A stretch of DNA of 32,347 nt, from the NCBI GenBank assembly GCA_019634245.1, contig JAHQVR010000043.1, positions 1-32,347 on the forward strand. The letters are read 5' to 3'. Below, one piece after another: positions 8,020 to 16,624 of the stretch (position 1 is the stretch's first letter; each line of letters begins with the position of its first letter). The stretch is from Gammaproteobacteria bacterium (lineage in GTDB: Bacteria; Pseudomonadota; Gammaproteobacteria; Granulosicoccales; Granulosicoccaceae). The notes under the pieces are model-generated. The model ran no database searches. It saw only the letters and a list, made by a program, of their open reading frames with translations, and was not told where the DNA came from. A program made the translations under genes and the position numbers.

Positions 8020-8481
8020 AACCATCTACATAATTCGATGGGAGGAGAAAACTTGTTCACGCCAAAGGTATTGCAAGCCTCGGGCCGGAACGCCAAATCC
8101 CATCGATTGATGATGTTCAGGGCCATTATTGCCCTATTGCCGACGGTTCATTGACGAAAAACGAGCTTACACAACGATTAGTGGGAGCTCAATCACAGTT
8201 TTAACACCAGAGCTCTCCATTTGTCACGGATGTTTTGGCGCTAACAAGACTGGGATGATCATTAATGACGCGTAAGTTAGCCGAAGGGTTAAAAATTTAG
8301 ACTTATATATAGTCATCACAAACTGGGCTAATCCACTGTTGGTGGTTCACCCGAAGAATGGCGTTGGCACTGGGATTCGCTCACTTTTCACTCGGCAGTT
8401 GGATTTGCCGCGTCCAGTCGCCCACCGAACAGCCACATGTTGGGGTTTCCACCAACACTGGATTAGGTCAGTTGGCGGGGA
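8020..8481. other. Stretch without a convincing gene; structured element inside
   Basis: Between the leftward terminator and the OsmC-like stop there is no open frame with codon pattern, start and ribosome binding site. The stretch contains several inverted repeats. CGATGGGA near 8036 pairs with TCCCATCG near 8098, GAGCTC occurs twice around 8187-8216, and a long pair of arms lies at 8328-8345 and 8449-8466. An AT-rich TATATA occurs at 8304-8310. It could hold a leftward small RNA ending at 7991, but no known RNA family was recognised. Confidence 0.35.
8328..8466. repeat. 139-bp element bounded by 18-bp inverted repeats
   Basis: The left arm CTAATCCACTGTTGGTGG (8328-8345) and the right arm CCACCAACACTGGATTAG (8449-8466) are inverted copies with one mismatch in 18. 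The 103 bases between them hold weaker internal pairings. No flanking target-site duplication is apparent and no coding frame fills it. It could be a small palindromic mobile element (MITE-like) or a structured RNA whose ends pair. The repeat is plain in the sequence; its nature is not. Confidence 0.6.
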
Positions 8482-8898
8482 TCACCCCTCGATGATCTCC
8501 ACCGTGTAATTAATATCCACGGTCGGCTCTAACATCCGAGTGGCTGAACAATATTTCTCGGCTGACAGTTTCACCGCCCGCTCCGCCTGCTTCATGCTCA
8601 GACCCTCTCCTGCCAGCCGAAAATGTGTCGTAATCGACGTAAATACCGCTGGAATCTCGTCTGCGCGCTCAGCTTCAAGCTCCACCTCAATAGAAGTCAC
8701 ATTCTGGCGAGACTTTTGCAATATCAGGGCGACATCAAATGCGGTGCAGCCGCCCATGCCGATGAGCATCATCTCCATGGGTCTGATACCGAGATTTCGG
8801 CCCCCGTGATCGGGTGAGCCATCCATGACAACCGAGTGTCCAGACCCAGATTCAGCGACAAAACTCATATGATCCAACCATTTAACACGTGCGCGCAT
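8482..8898 (-). CDS. yhfA: OsmC family protein, YhfA type
   Basis: A 138-residue cytoplasmic protein of the OsmC/Ohr fold. The opening MRARVKWLDHMSFVAESGSG, then PMEMMLIGMGGCTAFDV, ILQKSRQ and AVKLSAEKYCSATRMLE, match the E. coli YhfA subgroup closely. Both family cysteines (GGC and KYC) are present, which in OsmC/Ohr enzymes form the thiol peroxidase centre. The substrate of the YhfA subgroup is not established. It is divergent from crp with about 150 bases between, the same arrangement as yhfA-crp in enterobacteria, which supports the orthology and suggests a shared regulatory region. Confidence 0.9.
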   Translation of the reverse strand: MRARVKWLDHMSFVAESGSGHSVVMDGSPDHGGRNLGIRPMEMMLIGMGGCTAFDVALILQKSRQNVTSIEVELEAERADEIPAVFTSITTHFRLAGEGLSMKQAERAVKLSAEKYCSATRMLEPTVDINYTVEIIEG

Positions 8899-8973
8899 GC
8901 GGATCTGTCCTGTTTCGGCTGGATATCCAGCAGATTAGTGCATATTTCATTGAAGTATTCCGAAAACCGGCCG

Positions 8974-9032
8974 CTCAATGTTTGTCGTTACAAAAAACAG
9001 CAGCGTCTTTTAGGCACTGCGCAAACATTGAG
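8974..9032. promoter_or_regulatory. Inverted repeat in the yhfA-crp intergenic region, next to the crp ribosome binding site
   Basis: CTCAATGTTTG (8974-8984) and CAAACATTGAG (9022-9032) are perfect 11-bp inverted arms 37 bases apart. The right arm ends three bases before the crp GGAG (9036-9039). It could be a hairpin in the crp leader that affects ribosome access, or a pair of half-sites for a looping regulator. It does not match the TGTGA-N6-TCACA Crp consensus, so simple autoregulation by this repeat is not supported. Confidence 0.5.
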
Positions 9033-9049
9033 TATGGAGAAACAGTAGC

Positions 9050-9688
9050 ATGCTGGCGCCACGAATAGCACCTCCGCCGGTCGAATGGCTTGATACGTTT
9101 TTACGTAGTAGCCATCGCCGCCAGTACCCCGCGAAAACCACGATCATCCATCACGGTGACGTGCCAGAGACGCTGTATTACATTGTCGACGGTTCCGTTA
9201 GTGTGGTTATTGAGGATGACGATGGCCGCGAAATCGTTTTGGCCTATTTGAGCGCCGGCGACTTTTTCGGAGAGATGGGTTTATTTGACGAACAAGGTAA
9301 CCGCAGTGCATGGGTCGTTGCCCGCACCAAGTGCGAACTCGCTGAGATGAATTACGATCAGTGTCGCCGATTGGTTTCCGAACAACCTGAATTGCTCTAC
9401 GCAATTACTACCCAAATGGCCGCTCGATTGCGCAAAACCAGTATCAAGGTCCGAGACCTTGCATTCCTGGACGTGACAGGCCGAGTAGCTTCAACATTGT
9501 TGGATCTGGCGAAAATGCCAGACGCCATCACGCATCCAGACGGAATGCAAATCCGCATTACACGTCAGGAAATCGCTCGCATCGTAGGGTGCTCGCGAGA
9601 AATGGTTGGCCGAGTGTTAAAAGAGCTAGAGGATCGAGGACTGATCCATGCTCGAGGCAAAACCATGGTCATTTACGGTACTCGCTAA
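9050..9688 (+). CDS. crp: cAMP receptor protein (Crp/Vfr), global transcription regulator
   Basis: A 212-residue dimeric activator with an N-terminal cyclic-nucleotide domain, a dimerisation helix and a C-terminal winged helix. The cAMP pocket is intact: GEMGLF with Glu75, and RSAW with Arg85-Ser86. The Thr130-Ser131 pair sits at the start of the long helix. The helix-turn-helix spans about 171-192 ([20 protein letters not shown]), and Arg183, Glu184 and Arg188 correspond to the DNA-reading residues of E. coli Crp. The last 70 residues are nearly the E. coli sequence. It starts at ATG after GGAG at 9036-9039. It is divergent from the YhfA-type gene and convergent with trpC, with a hairpin between. 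Vfr-like linkage to trpGDC also occurs in pseudomonads. Confidence 0.96.
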   Translation: MLAPRIAPPPVEWLDTFLRSSHRRQYPAKTTIIHHGDVPETLYYIVDGSVSVVIEDDDGREIVLAYLSAGDFFGEMGLFDEQGNRSAWVVARTKCELAEMNYDQCRRLVSEQPELLYAITTQMAARLRKTSIKVRDLAFLDVTGRVASTLLDLAKMPDAITHPDGMQIRITRQEIARIVGCSREMVGRVLKELEDRGLIHARGKTMVIYGTR

Positions 9689-9698
9689 AGACCACCTA

Positions 9699-9729
9699 TC
9701 GGCTCGCCGGCCCAACACCGGCGAGCCGA
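9699..9729. terminator. Hairpin between convergent crp and trpC
   Basis: A perfect 12-bp GC-rich stem (9699-9710 with 9718-9729) closes a 7-base loop. T residues on either side are few (AAATTT on the right), so it is a weaker intrinsic terminator than the others here. Its position between two converging genes suits bidirectional transcription stopping. Confidence 0.6.
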
Positions 9730-9763
9730 CAAATTTCTATTCATCCGCTAAAATCAAAATCGC

Positions 9764-10582
9764 TTAACCAAACAACGCATTCAGTTCAGTACCAGGGTCG
9801 CCAGCACGCATAAACGCCTCTCCGACCAAGAATGCATTCACATTAGCCCGTCGCATTTTGTTGACATCTTCCCGGCTGATAATGCCACTTTCAGTGACCA
9901 CCGTCGTTTCACGCGGAATGTCTTCGAGTAATCCAAGTGTGGTATCCAGCGACACATCAAAGGTTCTTAGATTACGGTTATTGATGCCTAACAGCATGGG
10001 TTCCATCGATATCGCACGAGCAAGCTCTGCCGCATCGTGCACTTCAACTAACACATCAAGCCCCATATCAAGCGCATACTGATAGAGCTCTAACAACTTG
10101 GCATCATCCAAAGCGGCCACAATCAGCAACACACAGTCGGCCCCCATCGCTCTTGCCTCAGCAATTTGGTAGCGATCTATCAGAAAGTCTTTACGAATCA
10201 CCGGCAATGAACTGGCGGCTCGGGCTGCCCGTAGCGCTGCTTCGCTCCCCTGAAAGAAATCCACATCGGTAAGCACCGATAAACAGGTCGCGCCTCCCGC
10301 CTCGTAGCTTTTCGCAATCGATTCCGGGTCAAAATCCTCACGTAGAACACCCTTACTTGGTGACGCTTTTTTTATCTCAGCTATCACGGCCAAATCACCA
10401 CGCTGGATTCTTTGCTCGATGGCTTCACAAAAGCCTCTGACAGGCTCTGCGGCACTAGCTAACTTCTCGACATCTGCCAGGGATATGTTCCTTTGACAAG
10501 CTGTAATTTCCTCACGCTTACGGGCCAGTATTTTTATCAGTATATCTGGCACATCAATAGGCTGACCTTCATGGCTCACCAT
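9764..10582 (-). CDS. trpC: Indole-3-glycerol phosphate synthase
   Basis: A cytoplasmic TIM-barrel enzyme that closes the indole ring from CdRP in tryptophan synthesis. The 272-residue chain has the family features ILARKREEI, the catalytic [71 protein letters not shown] and ESGI near the C terminus. It is monofunctional (no trpF fusion). ATG 10582 follows the trpD stop after one base, implying translational coupling. A later GTG at codon 11 (VPDILIKIL) would also give a normal length but has no better ribosome binding site. It is the last gene of the trpEGDC run; trpF, trpB and trpA are not in the window. Confidence 0.96.
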   Translation of the reverse strand: MVSHEGQPIDVPDILIKILARKREEITACQRNISLADVEKLASAAEPVRGFCEAIEQRIQRGDLAVIAEIKKASPSKGVLREDFDPESIAKSYEAGGATCLSVLTDVDFFQGSEAALRAARAASSLPVIRKDFLIDRYQIAEARAMGADCVLLIVAALDDAKLLELYQYALDMGLDVLVEVHDAAELARAISMEPMLLGINNRNLRTFDVSLDTTLGLLEDIPRETTVVTESGIISREDVNKMRRANVNAFLVGEAFMRAGDPGTELNALFG

Positions 10583-10583
10583 T

Positions 10584-11612
10584 TCAGGTCGACTCCCCGA
10601 AGGATTGCGTGACCGCCACTAACCTTGCTAACGTCTCTTTGGCCGCACCACTAGCGATGGTTTCAGTCGCCCGCTCCACCCCTTCACCAATATCCTTAGC
10701 GCCACCTCCAATATAGATCGCAGCGCCGCTATTAAGTCGCACAATATCCAGAGCCGCACTGTCATTGTTGTCCAATACCGATTGAATCATGGTAAGGCTT
10801 TCTTCACTGTCGGCCACTTGTATTTCTGCCAAGGGTTGCAGCTCAATGCCAAACTGACCCGGATCCAAGGTGTACTCAGTTACACCGCCGTCCTTTAGTT
10901 CAGCCACTGTGGTGGTATCACAAATGCTAATTTCATCCATCCCGTTATCACCGTGCACAACCAATACATGTTCGCTGCCCAGTTTATTCAACACATCCGC
11001 TACGGGTCTCACCCATTCTTTACCATAGACGCCAAGCAGTTGCCGTTTCACACCCGCTGGGTTCGTTAACGGCCCCAACAAATTAAAGATTGTCCGAACG
11101 CCCATCTCACGTCGTTGGTTGATCGCGTGCTTCATCGCACTGTGATGTTGAGGCGCAAACATAAAACCCACACCCACTTGTTCGATGCATTGGGAAACCT
11201 GCTCAGGCCCAAGGCTGATATTCACACCTGCAGACTCCAACAAATCAGCAGCGCCTGATTTGCTAGATACCGAACGATTTCCATGCTTGGCTACCTTAAT
11301 ACCGGCAGCTGCTGCCACAATGGAACAGCAAGTCGAGACGTTGAAGGTATGAGAGGCATCCCCACCGGTACCTACAATATCTATCGCCATCGGTTCTGCC
11401 ACTGAAACTCCAGCGGCCAACTGCCGCATCACCTGGGCTGCACCAGCCACTTCATCTACGGTTTCGCCTTTCATGCGTAGTGCTGCCAATAACGCACCAA
11501 TTTGAGTATCGGTACACTGCCCGGTCATCAACTCCTGCATCACAGCAGACATCTCTGCTGCCTCCAAATCACCACCATCGAAGAGCTTTACTAACGCCTC
11601 GTGTATCGTCAT
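10584..11612 (-). CDS. trpD: Anthranilate phosphoribosyltransferase
   Basis: This enzyme transfers the phosphoribosyl group of PRPP to anthranilate, the second committed step of tryptophan synthesis. The 342-residue chain carries the PRPP-binding [14 protein letters not shown], the [18 protein letters not shown] anthranilate/PRPP loop, [27 protein letters not shown] and [10 protein letters not shown]. The length is standard. Its ATG overlaps the trpG stop by four bases (ATGA), and its own stop is one base before trpC, so the three are coupled. Confidence 0.97.
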   Translation of the reverse strand: MTIHEALVKLFDGGDLEAAEMSAVMQELMTGQCTDTQIGALLAALRMKGETVDEVAGAAQVMRQLAAGVSVAEPMAIDIVGTGGDASHTFNVSTCCSIVAAAAGIKVAKHGNRSVSSKSGAADLLESAGVNISLGPEQVSQCIEQVGVGFMFAPQHHSAMKHAINQRREMGVRTIFNLLGPLTNPAGVKRQLLGVYGKEWVRPVADVLNKLGSEHVLVVHGDNGMDEISICDTTTVAELKDGGVTEYTLDPGQFGIELQPLAEIQVADSEESLTMIQSVLDNNDSAALDIVRLNSGAAIYIGGGAKDIGEGVERATETIASGAAKETLARLVAVTQSFGEST

Positions 11613-12202
11613 GTGTTTGCCTCAAGAGTATCCAGAAAATTACGAAACAACTGATGTCCATGTTCGCTACTGATCGACTCGGGGTGAAACTGTACGCCTT
11701 GCATGCCCGTGACGGTGTGTCTAATTCCCATAATCTCATCCACTTCACCAGTCTCTGTTTGAGTCCAGGCCGTCACTTCCAAGCTTTCAGGGAGTGACTT
11801 CTTGTCAATAACGAGAGAGTGATAACGCGTGGCCACAAACGGTGATGGTAAGTTCTTAAAAACTCCAGAACCCTTGTGATGCACGTCCGAGAGTTTGCCA
11901 TGCATAATGGCGCTGGCATGGACAATTTTACCGCCCAGTAACTGCCCCATGCATTGGTGACCTAGACACACGCCAAAAACCGGCAGCTGGTTAGCGAAGT
12001 GCTCAACCGCTTTTAGTGAAATGCCCGCTCTATCCGGAGTGCCTGGCCCTGGCGAAATCAGCAGGCCACTGAGATTTTTCTTGGACAGTTCCGCAAGGGT
12101 GATTTGATCGTTTCGAAACACTACCACTTCGCTGCCCAGTTCGCGAAGGTACTGAACGATGTTATAAGTAAAAGAGTCGTAGTTATCAATTACCGCAAGC
12201 AT
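11609..12202 (-). CDS. trpG: Anthranilate synthase component II (glutamine amidotransferase)
   Basis: This subunit hydrolyses glutamine and channels ammonia to TrpE. From ATG 12202 it has 197 residues beginning MLAVIDNYDSFTYNIVQYLR. The class I amidotransferase triad is visible: Cys in GVCLGHQCMGQ, and His and Glu in GVQFHPESISSEHG. The frame extends 22 codons further upstream, but ATG 12202 is preferred because it matches the family start and has GGAGG seven bases upstream. It begins one base after the trpE stop and overlaps trpD by four bases. It is unfused to trpD, unlike the enterobacterial TrpGD fusion. A role in p-aminobenzoate synthesis is also possible for such subunits. Confidence 0.96.
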   Translation of the reverse strand: MLAVIDNYDSFTYNIVQYLRELGSEVVVFRNDQITLAELSKKNLSGLLISPGPGTPDRAGISLKAVEHFANQLPVFGVCLGHQCMGQLLGGKIVHASAIMHGKLSDVHHKGSGVFKNLPSPFVATRYHSLVIDKKSLPESLEVTAWTQTETGEVDEIMGIRHTVTGMQGVQFHPESISSEHGHQLFRNFLDTLEANT

Positions 12203-12203
12203 A

Positions 12204-13733
12204 TTAACCTTCCTCCTTAAAGTTAGCGCGAGGCGCCTCTGGATCGATATCGACTGGCATTCGATCAAGCCCTGCTTCTGCCATAGCCACAGCGCGGATG
12301 ACTGCCCGCGCTTTATTCATCGTTTCCTCCCACTCGGTATCCGGATCCGAGTCGTAAACGATGCCCGCACCGGCCTGGACGGTGAGCTCCCCGTTTTGAA
12401 CTACCGCTGTGCGAATGGCGATGGCAGTATCCATATTTCCATTCCACGAAAGATAACCCACAGCCCCTGAATAGATACCGCGTTTCACGGGCTCAAGCTC
12501 TTGAATAATTTCCATTGCCCGCACTTTAGGTGCACCTGAGAGCGTGCCGGCCGGAAAGGTAGCACGCAGCACATCCATCGGACTGTATTCCGGTTTGAGT
12601 TCACCAATAACATTCGACACAATATGCATGACATGAGAATAACGTTCAATCGCATATTTATCTGTCACCTTGACTGAACCAGTCTGAGCGATGCGACCAA
12701 TATCGTTGCGGCCTAAATCAATCAACATCAAGTGTTCTGCTAATTCTTTCGGGTCTTTTAAGAGCGACTCTTCATGCGCTCTATCTTCAGCTTCGGTGCG
12801 CCCACGCGGCCGCGTACCCGCAAGTGGGCGCACCGTGACTTCATTATTTTCCAGTCGAACCAAAATTTCTGGGGAAGCTCCCACCACCTGATGATCATCC
12901 AGATTGAGATAGAACATATAAGGTGAAGGGTTAAGCGTGCGCAATGCTCGGTACAAGTCCAGCGAGTCGGCACTGTAGGGAACAGACAATCGCTGGGAAA
13001 TAACCACCTGCATACAATCACCGTCGGTGATGTACTGCTTAATCTTGCGTACCGCGTCTTTGAAGCCTTTTTCAGTAAATCCACTTTTGAAATCGGATTC
13101 ATATACCGAGCGCGCTTCCTTGGAGATATGTATAGGTGCAGATGAACGTATCGCCTCGTGCACCTCTCTAAGCCTTGCCAAACCCAGTTGATACGCGTTG
13201 GGTTGAGCCGGGTCCACTAGATTTAACATTGTTAACTTGCCAGATAGGTTGTCGAATACAACCAGCTCGGAGGCCACCATCAGCAAAATATCCGGATTAC
13301 CCAGTGGATCGGGATGCGGATTTTTCCCTAATGTGGGTTCAACATAGCGAATCGTGTCATACCCAAAATAGCCGACCAAGCCTCCGGTAATTCGGGGTAG
13401 CTCGGGAATGTCGGGAATCCGAAACTTCTGTTGGTAGTCGTCAATCCATTGCAACGGATCGTCCACCGTAAAGCGCTCCACCTCCTCACCTGAGTCACTG
13501 ATAGTGATGTCATTGCCGTAGATCCGGATGACTCGCGCACACGGTAGGCCAATTACCGAATACCGGCCCCATTTTTCTCCACCCTGGACCGATTCAAACA
13601 GGAATGTAAATGGCAGGTTTGCTACTTTAAGAAACACGGACAGCGGGCTGTCGAAGTCGGCAATAATTTCGGCCGACAGCGGAATGCGGGTGTAACCAGC
13701 GCTGACGTAGCGCTCAAATTCGGTGATTTTCAT
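12204..13733 (-). CDS. trpE: Anthranilate synthase component I
   Basis: This enzyme converts chorismate and ammonia to anthranilate, the first tryptophan-specific step. The 509-residue chain has an N-terminal regulatory part with FLFESVQGGEKWGRYSVIG, the LLES-type element that binds tryptophan for feedback inhibition. The C-terminal chorismate-binding domain has CMQVVISQRLSVPY, PLAGTRPRGRTEAEDRAHEE, LIDLGRNDIGRIA, FPAGTLSGAPKVRAMEII and QAGAGIVYDSDPDTEWEET. No strong ribosome binding site precedes ATG 13733. It heads the trpEGDC run. A promoter candidate lies at 13879-13907. No leader peptide rich in Trp codons is visible, so attenuation of the enterobacterial kind is not supported. Confidence 0.96.
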   Translation of the reverse strand: MKITEFERYVSAGYTRIPLSAEIIADFDSPLSVFLKVANLPFTFLFESVQGGEKWGRYSVIGLPCARVIRIYGNDITISDSGEEVERFTVDDPLQWIDDYQQKFRIPDIPELPRITGGLVGYFGYDTIRYVEPTLGKNPHPDPLGNPDILLMVASELVVFDNLSGKLTMLNLVDPAQPNAYQLGLARLREVHEAIRSSAPIHISKEARSVYESDFKSGFTEKGFKDAVRKIKQYITDGDCMQVVISQRLSVPYSADSLDLYRALRTLNPSPYMFYLNLDDHQVVGASPEILVRLENNEVTVRPLAGTRPRGRTEAEDRAHEESLLKDPKELAEHLMLIDLGRNDIGRIAQTGSVKVTDKYAIERYSHVMHIVSNVIGELKPEYSPMDVLRATFPAGTLSGAPKVRAMEIIQELEPVKRGIYSGAVGYLSWNGNMDTAIAIRTAVVQNGELTVQAGAGIVYDSDPDTEWEETMNKARAVIRAVAMAEAGLDRMPVDIDPEAPRANFKEEG

Positions 13734-14047
13734 GACAACTCAGTTTCAACAAGGCTATTCGGAACGGGTAAAGGCGCAGGCCCTCACCAATGGCTAAACA
13801 ATCAGTTTCGCCAACGCCAACGTTCTGTGTTGAAAGTCTGGTTCATGTAAGTCGTCTAAAATACGTGGTTGGGGGCTAAGTAAACCAATCTGTAAGGCCA
13901 GCGTCAACCCCTTGGGGTTCGATAGCTTGACAAAGTCGTCAAGAAAGTCCGGTATCCTCGCTGTACAGGCTTGAGATACTGGTAAAAGTATTACGCAATG
14001 ACAACGCACCGCACCCAGAAATTAAAGCCTACCACCCAGAGACGAAA
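13734..14047. other. Divergent trpE/fumarase control region
   Basis: This 314-base stretch contains no convincing gene. It holds a leftward promoter candidate for trpE (13879-13907), an AACCCC-TT-GGGGTT inverted repeat at 13906-13919 overlapping the -35 of that promoter, and a rightward TTGACA at 13927-13932. The best TATCCT after that TTGACA is 20 bases away, too far for a standard promoter. No TrpR-type operator was recognised. Confidence 0.5.
13879..13907 (-). promoter_or_regulatory. Candidate promoter for the trpEGDC operon
   Basis: On the minus strand TTGACG (13902-13907) and TTTACT (13879-13884) are 17 bases apart. This would give a leader of about 140 bases before trpE. The -10 matches the consensus at four of six positions, so the call is tentative. 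A short palindrome overlaps the -35 and could be an operator. Confidence 0.4.
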
Positions 14048-15595
14048 ATGAGCGCGACCGACATGACTACAATCCGCAAAGACGACCTGATCGACAGTGT
14101 GGCTGACGCGCTGCAATTTATCTCTTATTACCACCCCAAAGACTACATAGACGCCGTGCACGAGGCCTGGAAGCGAGAAGAATCTCAAGCGGCGAAAGAT
14201 GCCATGTCACAGATTCTTATCAACTCGCGTTTGTGTGCCATGGGTAAGCGCCCCATCTGCCAAGACACCGGTATTGTCACCGTGTTCCTGAAAATCGGTA
14301 TGCAGGTGAACTGGGACACTGATGTCAGCCTAGAAGAGATGGTTAATGAAGGAGTACGACGGGCTTATACCCACCCAGATAACACACTTCGGGCATCCAT
14401 TTTGGCAGACCCTGCCGGCGCTCGGAAAAACACCGGCGACAACACCCCAGCCGTAATTCATGTGGAACTAGTCCCCGGCAACACGGTGCATTGTGACATC
14501 GCGGCCAAGGGCGGTGGCTCTGAAAATAAATCAAAGCTTGCCATGCTGAACCCCAGCGACAGCATCGCTGACTGGGTGGAGAAAACCGTTCCGACTATGG
14601 GTGCCGGCTGGTGCCCACCCGGCATGTTAGGCATTGGTATCGGTGGCACCGCTGAAAAAGCCATGGTGATGGCTAAAGAAGCCTTGATGGATCCGGTGGA
14701 TATTCAAGCGTTAAAAGATCGCGGCCCAAAAACCCGGATAGAAGAACTACGTCTGGAGATATTCTCTAAAGTCAATGCCTTGGGCATTGGTGCTCAAGGA
14801 CTCGGTGGGTTGACCACAGTCGTCGATATCAAAATAAAAGAGTACCCCACCCACGCAGCGTCTCTCCCAGTGGCGATGATTCCGAATTGTGCGGCAACGC
14901 GCCATGCACACTTTACACTCGACGGCTCAGGGCCAGCCGTTCAAACGCCTCCCTCTATCGATGATTGGCCTTCCATCACTTGGGATGCTGGTGATGGTGC
15001 GCGCAGAGTTAATCTAGACACCGTTACGCCAGAGGAAGTCGCCACCTGGAAACCCGGCGAAACATTACTCCTAAACGGCAAAATGCTAACTGGGCGCGAT
15101 GCTGCTCACAAGCGCATACAAGAGCTGCTCAGCAATGACAAACCGTTACCAGAAGGCGTCGATTTTAACAATCGATTCATTTACTACGTCGGTCCAGTCG
15201 ACGCTGTTCGTGATGAAGCCGTCGGTCCGGCCGGTCCCACGACCGCTACACGCATGGATAAATTCACCGAAATGATGCTAGCTGAAACCGGCTTGCTGGG
15301 CATGATTGGCAAGGCTGAACGTGGGCCCACGGGTGTCGATGCCATTAAAAAACACAAGGCCGTCTACCTAATGGCTGTCGGGGGGGCAGCCTACTTAGTC
15401 TCCAAGGCCATAAAGGCCTCAAAGATTGTGGCTTTCGACGACCTAGGTATGGAAGCAATTCACGAATTTGTGGTTGAAGATATGCCTGTAACTGTTGCGG
15501 TAGATTCGAACGGCGAAGCGGTGCATACCACTGGTCCGGCCATTTGGCGCGGTAAAATAGAACGCGGTGATGTCAAACCGGTGTATTTCAAATGA
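14048..15595 (+). CDS. Fumarate hydratase class I (iron-sulfur type)
   Basis: This enzyme hydrates fumarate to malate in the TCA cycle using a [4Fe-4S] cluster. The 515-residue single chain contains both the alpha and beta regions of class I enzymes. The three cluster cysteines are visible in RPICQDTGI, GAGWCPPGM and PNCAATRHAHF. The beta part has FIYYVGPVDAV, AVGPAGPTTATRMDKF, MIGKAERGPTGVDAI and a C-terminal WRGKIERGDVKPV. Such enzymes are efficient but oxygen-sensitive. No clear ribosome binding site precedes ATG 14048. The stop overlaps the start of a small lipoprotein gene by four bases (ATGA). Some class I members act on other hydroxy-acids, but the sequence is close to the FumA/FumB pattern. 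Confidence 0.95.
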   Translation: MSATDMTTIRKDDLIDSVADALQFISYYHPKDYIDAVHEAWKREESQAAKDAMSQILINSRLCAMGKRPICQDTGIVTVFLKIGMQVNWDTDVSLEEMVNEGVRRAYTHPDNTLRASILADPAGARKNTGDNTPAVIHVELVPGNTVHCDIAAKGGGSENKSKLAMLNPSDSIADWVEKTVPTMGAGWCPPGMLGIGIGGTAEKAMVMAKEALMDPVDIQALKDRGPKTRIEELRLEIFSKVNALGIGAQGLGGLTTVVDIKIKEYPTHAASLPVAMIPNCAATRHAHFTLDGSGPAVQTPPSIDDWPSITWDAGDGARRVNLDTVTPEEVATWKPGETLLLNGKMLTGRDAAHKRIQELLSNDKPLPEGVDFNNRFIYYVGPVDAVRDEAVGPAGPTTATRMDKFTEMMLAETGLLGMIGKAERGPTGVDAIKKHKAVYLMAVGGAAYLVSKAIKASKIVAFDDLGMEAIHEFVVEDMPVTVAVDSNGEAVHTTGPAIWRGKIERGDVKPVYFK

Positions 15596-15921
15596 AAACT
15601 TTACCTACGTTTGCGATGATGGGTGTGTTGCTGCTAGGTGGTTGTGCAGCCTCAGGCGGTAACTCCATCGGCTCCGAGCGCTCAGGAGCAGCGGGCAAAG
15701 TTCAGGCTTGCCGCACAGGAGACACTATGGTCAGCAGCTCGAATCAATGCCTGTCAGATGATGCCGCGTGTTACCAAATCGCCAATGGTTCATGGTGTAC
15801 CGGTGAGAGAGGTAACACCTGCCCAACAGGTTCGGTGGCTGTGCCGGCAGGCTCGGTATGTCCGTCCAATGCGCGCTGTTTTAACTATGGCGAGTCTTTA
15901 ACTTGCGCGGTCAGTGGCTAG
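15592..15921 (+). CDS. Small cysteine-rich lipoprotein, unknown function
   Basis: This 109-residue protein begins [20 protein letters not shown], a signal peptide with a clear lipobox (LGGC), so it is probably anchored in the outer or inner membrane through Cys18. The mature part has eight further cysteines (ACR, QCL, ACY, WCT, TCP, VCP, RCF, TCA), enough for four disulfides, and no recognised domain. Its ATG overlaps the fumarase stop by four bases, suggesting translational coupling. Its last 24 bases overlap the 3' end of the opposing rpe gene. I do not know the family; the link to fumarase may be only positional. Confidence 0.75.
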   Translation: MKTLPTFAMMGVLLLGGCAASGGNSIGSERSGAAGKVQACRTGDTMVSSSNQCLSDDAACYQIANGSWCTGERGNTCPTGSVAVPAGSVCPSNARCFNYGESLTCAVSG

Positions 15922-16599
15922 CTCAAGTTCTGCCCGCAAGTTTGCAATCACCGTATCGTAGCGATGACTATCCTGGTCGTTTGATTCACCAAAAATTCCT
16001 GAGCCGGCAACAAAGGTATCGGCACCAGCAGCAGCGATTTGCCGAATGTTGTCAACCTTTATACCGCCATCAACTTCCAATCGTATGTCTCTTTGTGAAT
16101 CATTGATACGCCGACGCACCTGCTGAATTTTCTCCAACGTATGGGGAATGAAAGATTGACCGCCGAAGCCAGGATTTACCGACATCATCAAAACCATGTC
16201 AACGATGTCCATGACATGATCTAGCGCTGACAATGGTGTGGCGGGATTTAATACCAGCCCACAAGAGACACCAGACTCCTTGATCAAATGTAAAGTACGA
16301 TCGACATGATCCGACGCCTCTGGGTGAAAGGTGATCATCGAGGCTCCCGCATTGACAAAATCAGGTACCAAACGATCGACAGGTTTAACCATCAGATGCA
16401 CATCAATCGGCGCACTCATACCGCTATTACGCAAAGCTTCACACACCAATGGGCCAATCGTGAGATTCGGCACGTAGTGGTTATCCATGACATCGAAGTG
16501 AATCCAGTCTGCGCCAGAGGCCAACACGTTATCTACCTCTTCTCCCAGCGCAGCAAAGTTCGCTGACAAAATCGACGGCGCAATAATGAACGGAGACAT
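15898..16599 (-). CDS. rpe: Ribulose-phosphate 3-epimerase
   Basis: This enzyme interconverts ribulose 5-phosphate and xylulose 5-phosphate in the pentose phosphate pathway. It is a TIM barrel with metal and catalytic residues visible in [19 protein letters not shown] and [18 protein letters not shown] is the phosphate-side loop, and FVAGSGIFG is near the C terminus. The frame can start at TTG 16611, but ATG 16599 ([11 protein letters not shown]) matches the family start and has GGA seven bases upstream. It lies 25 bases after the giant surface-protein gene on the same strand with no terminator between, so it may be read from that transcript or from a promoter inside its 3' end. In many gammaproteobacteria rpe sits with gph next to trpE. 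Here fumarase and the lipoprotein gene lie between, and gph is absent. Confidence 0.96.
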   Translation of the reverse strand: MSPFIIAPSILSANFAALGEEVDNVLASGADWIHFDVMDNHYVPNLTIGPLVCEALRNSGMSAPIDVHLMVKPVDRLVPDFVNAGASMITFHPEASDHVDRTLHLIKESGVSCGLVLNPATPLSALDHVMDIVDMVLMMSVNPGFGGQSFIPHTLEKIQQVRRRINDSQRDIRLEVDGGIKVDNIRQIAAAGADTFVAGSGIFGESNDQDSHRYDTVIANLRAELELATDRAS

Positions 16600-16624
16600 G
16601 CTTTGATCCAAATTAGACTTCTTA

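Noticed and set aside
7948..8154. Open frame of 68 codons on the plus strand upstream of rplM
   Set aside because: It runs through the leftward terminator hairpin and other inverted repeats, lacks a ribosome binding site and resembles no protein.
8328..8466. Possible integron attC site
   Set aside because: The ends do not fit the RYYYAAC/GTTRRRY core pattern in the right places, and no integrase or cassette is nearby.
13734..13900. Tryptophan attenuator ahead of trpE
   Set aside because: No short leader frame with adjacent Trp codons and no terminator/antiterminator pair was found.
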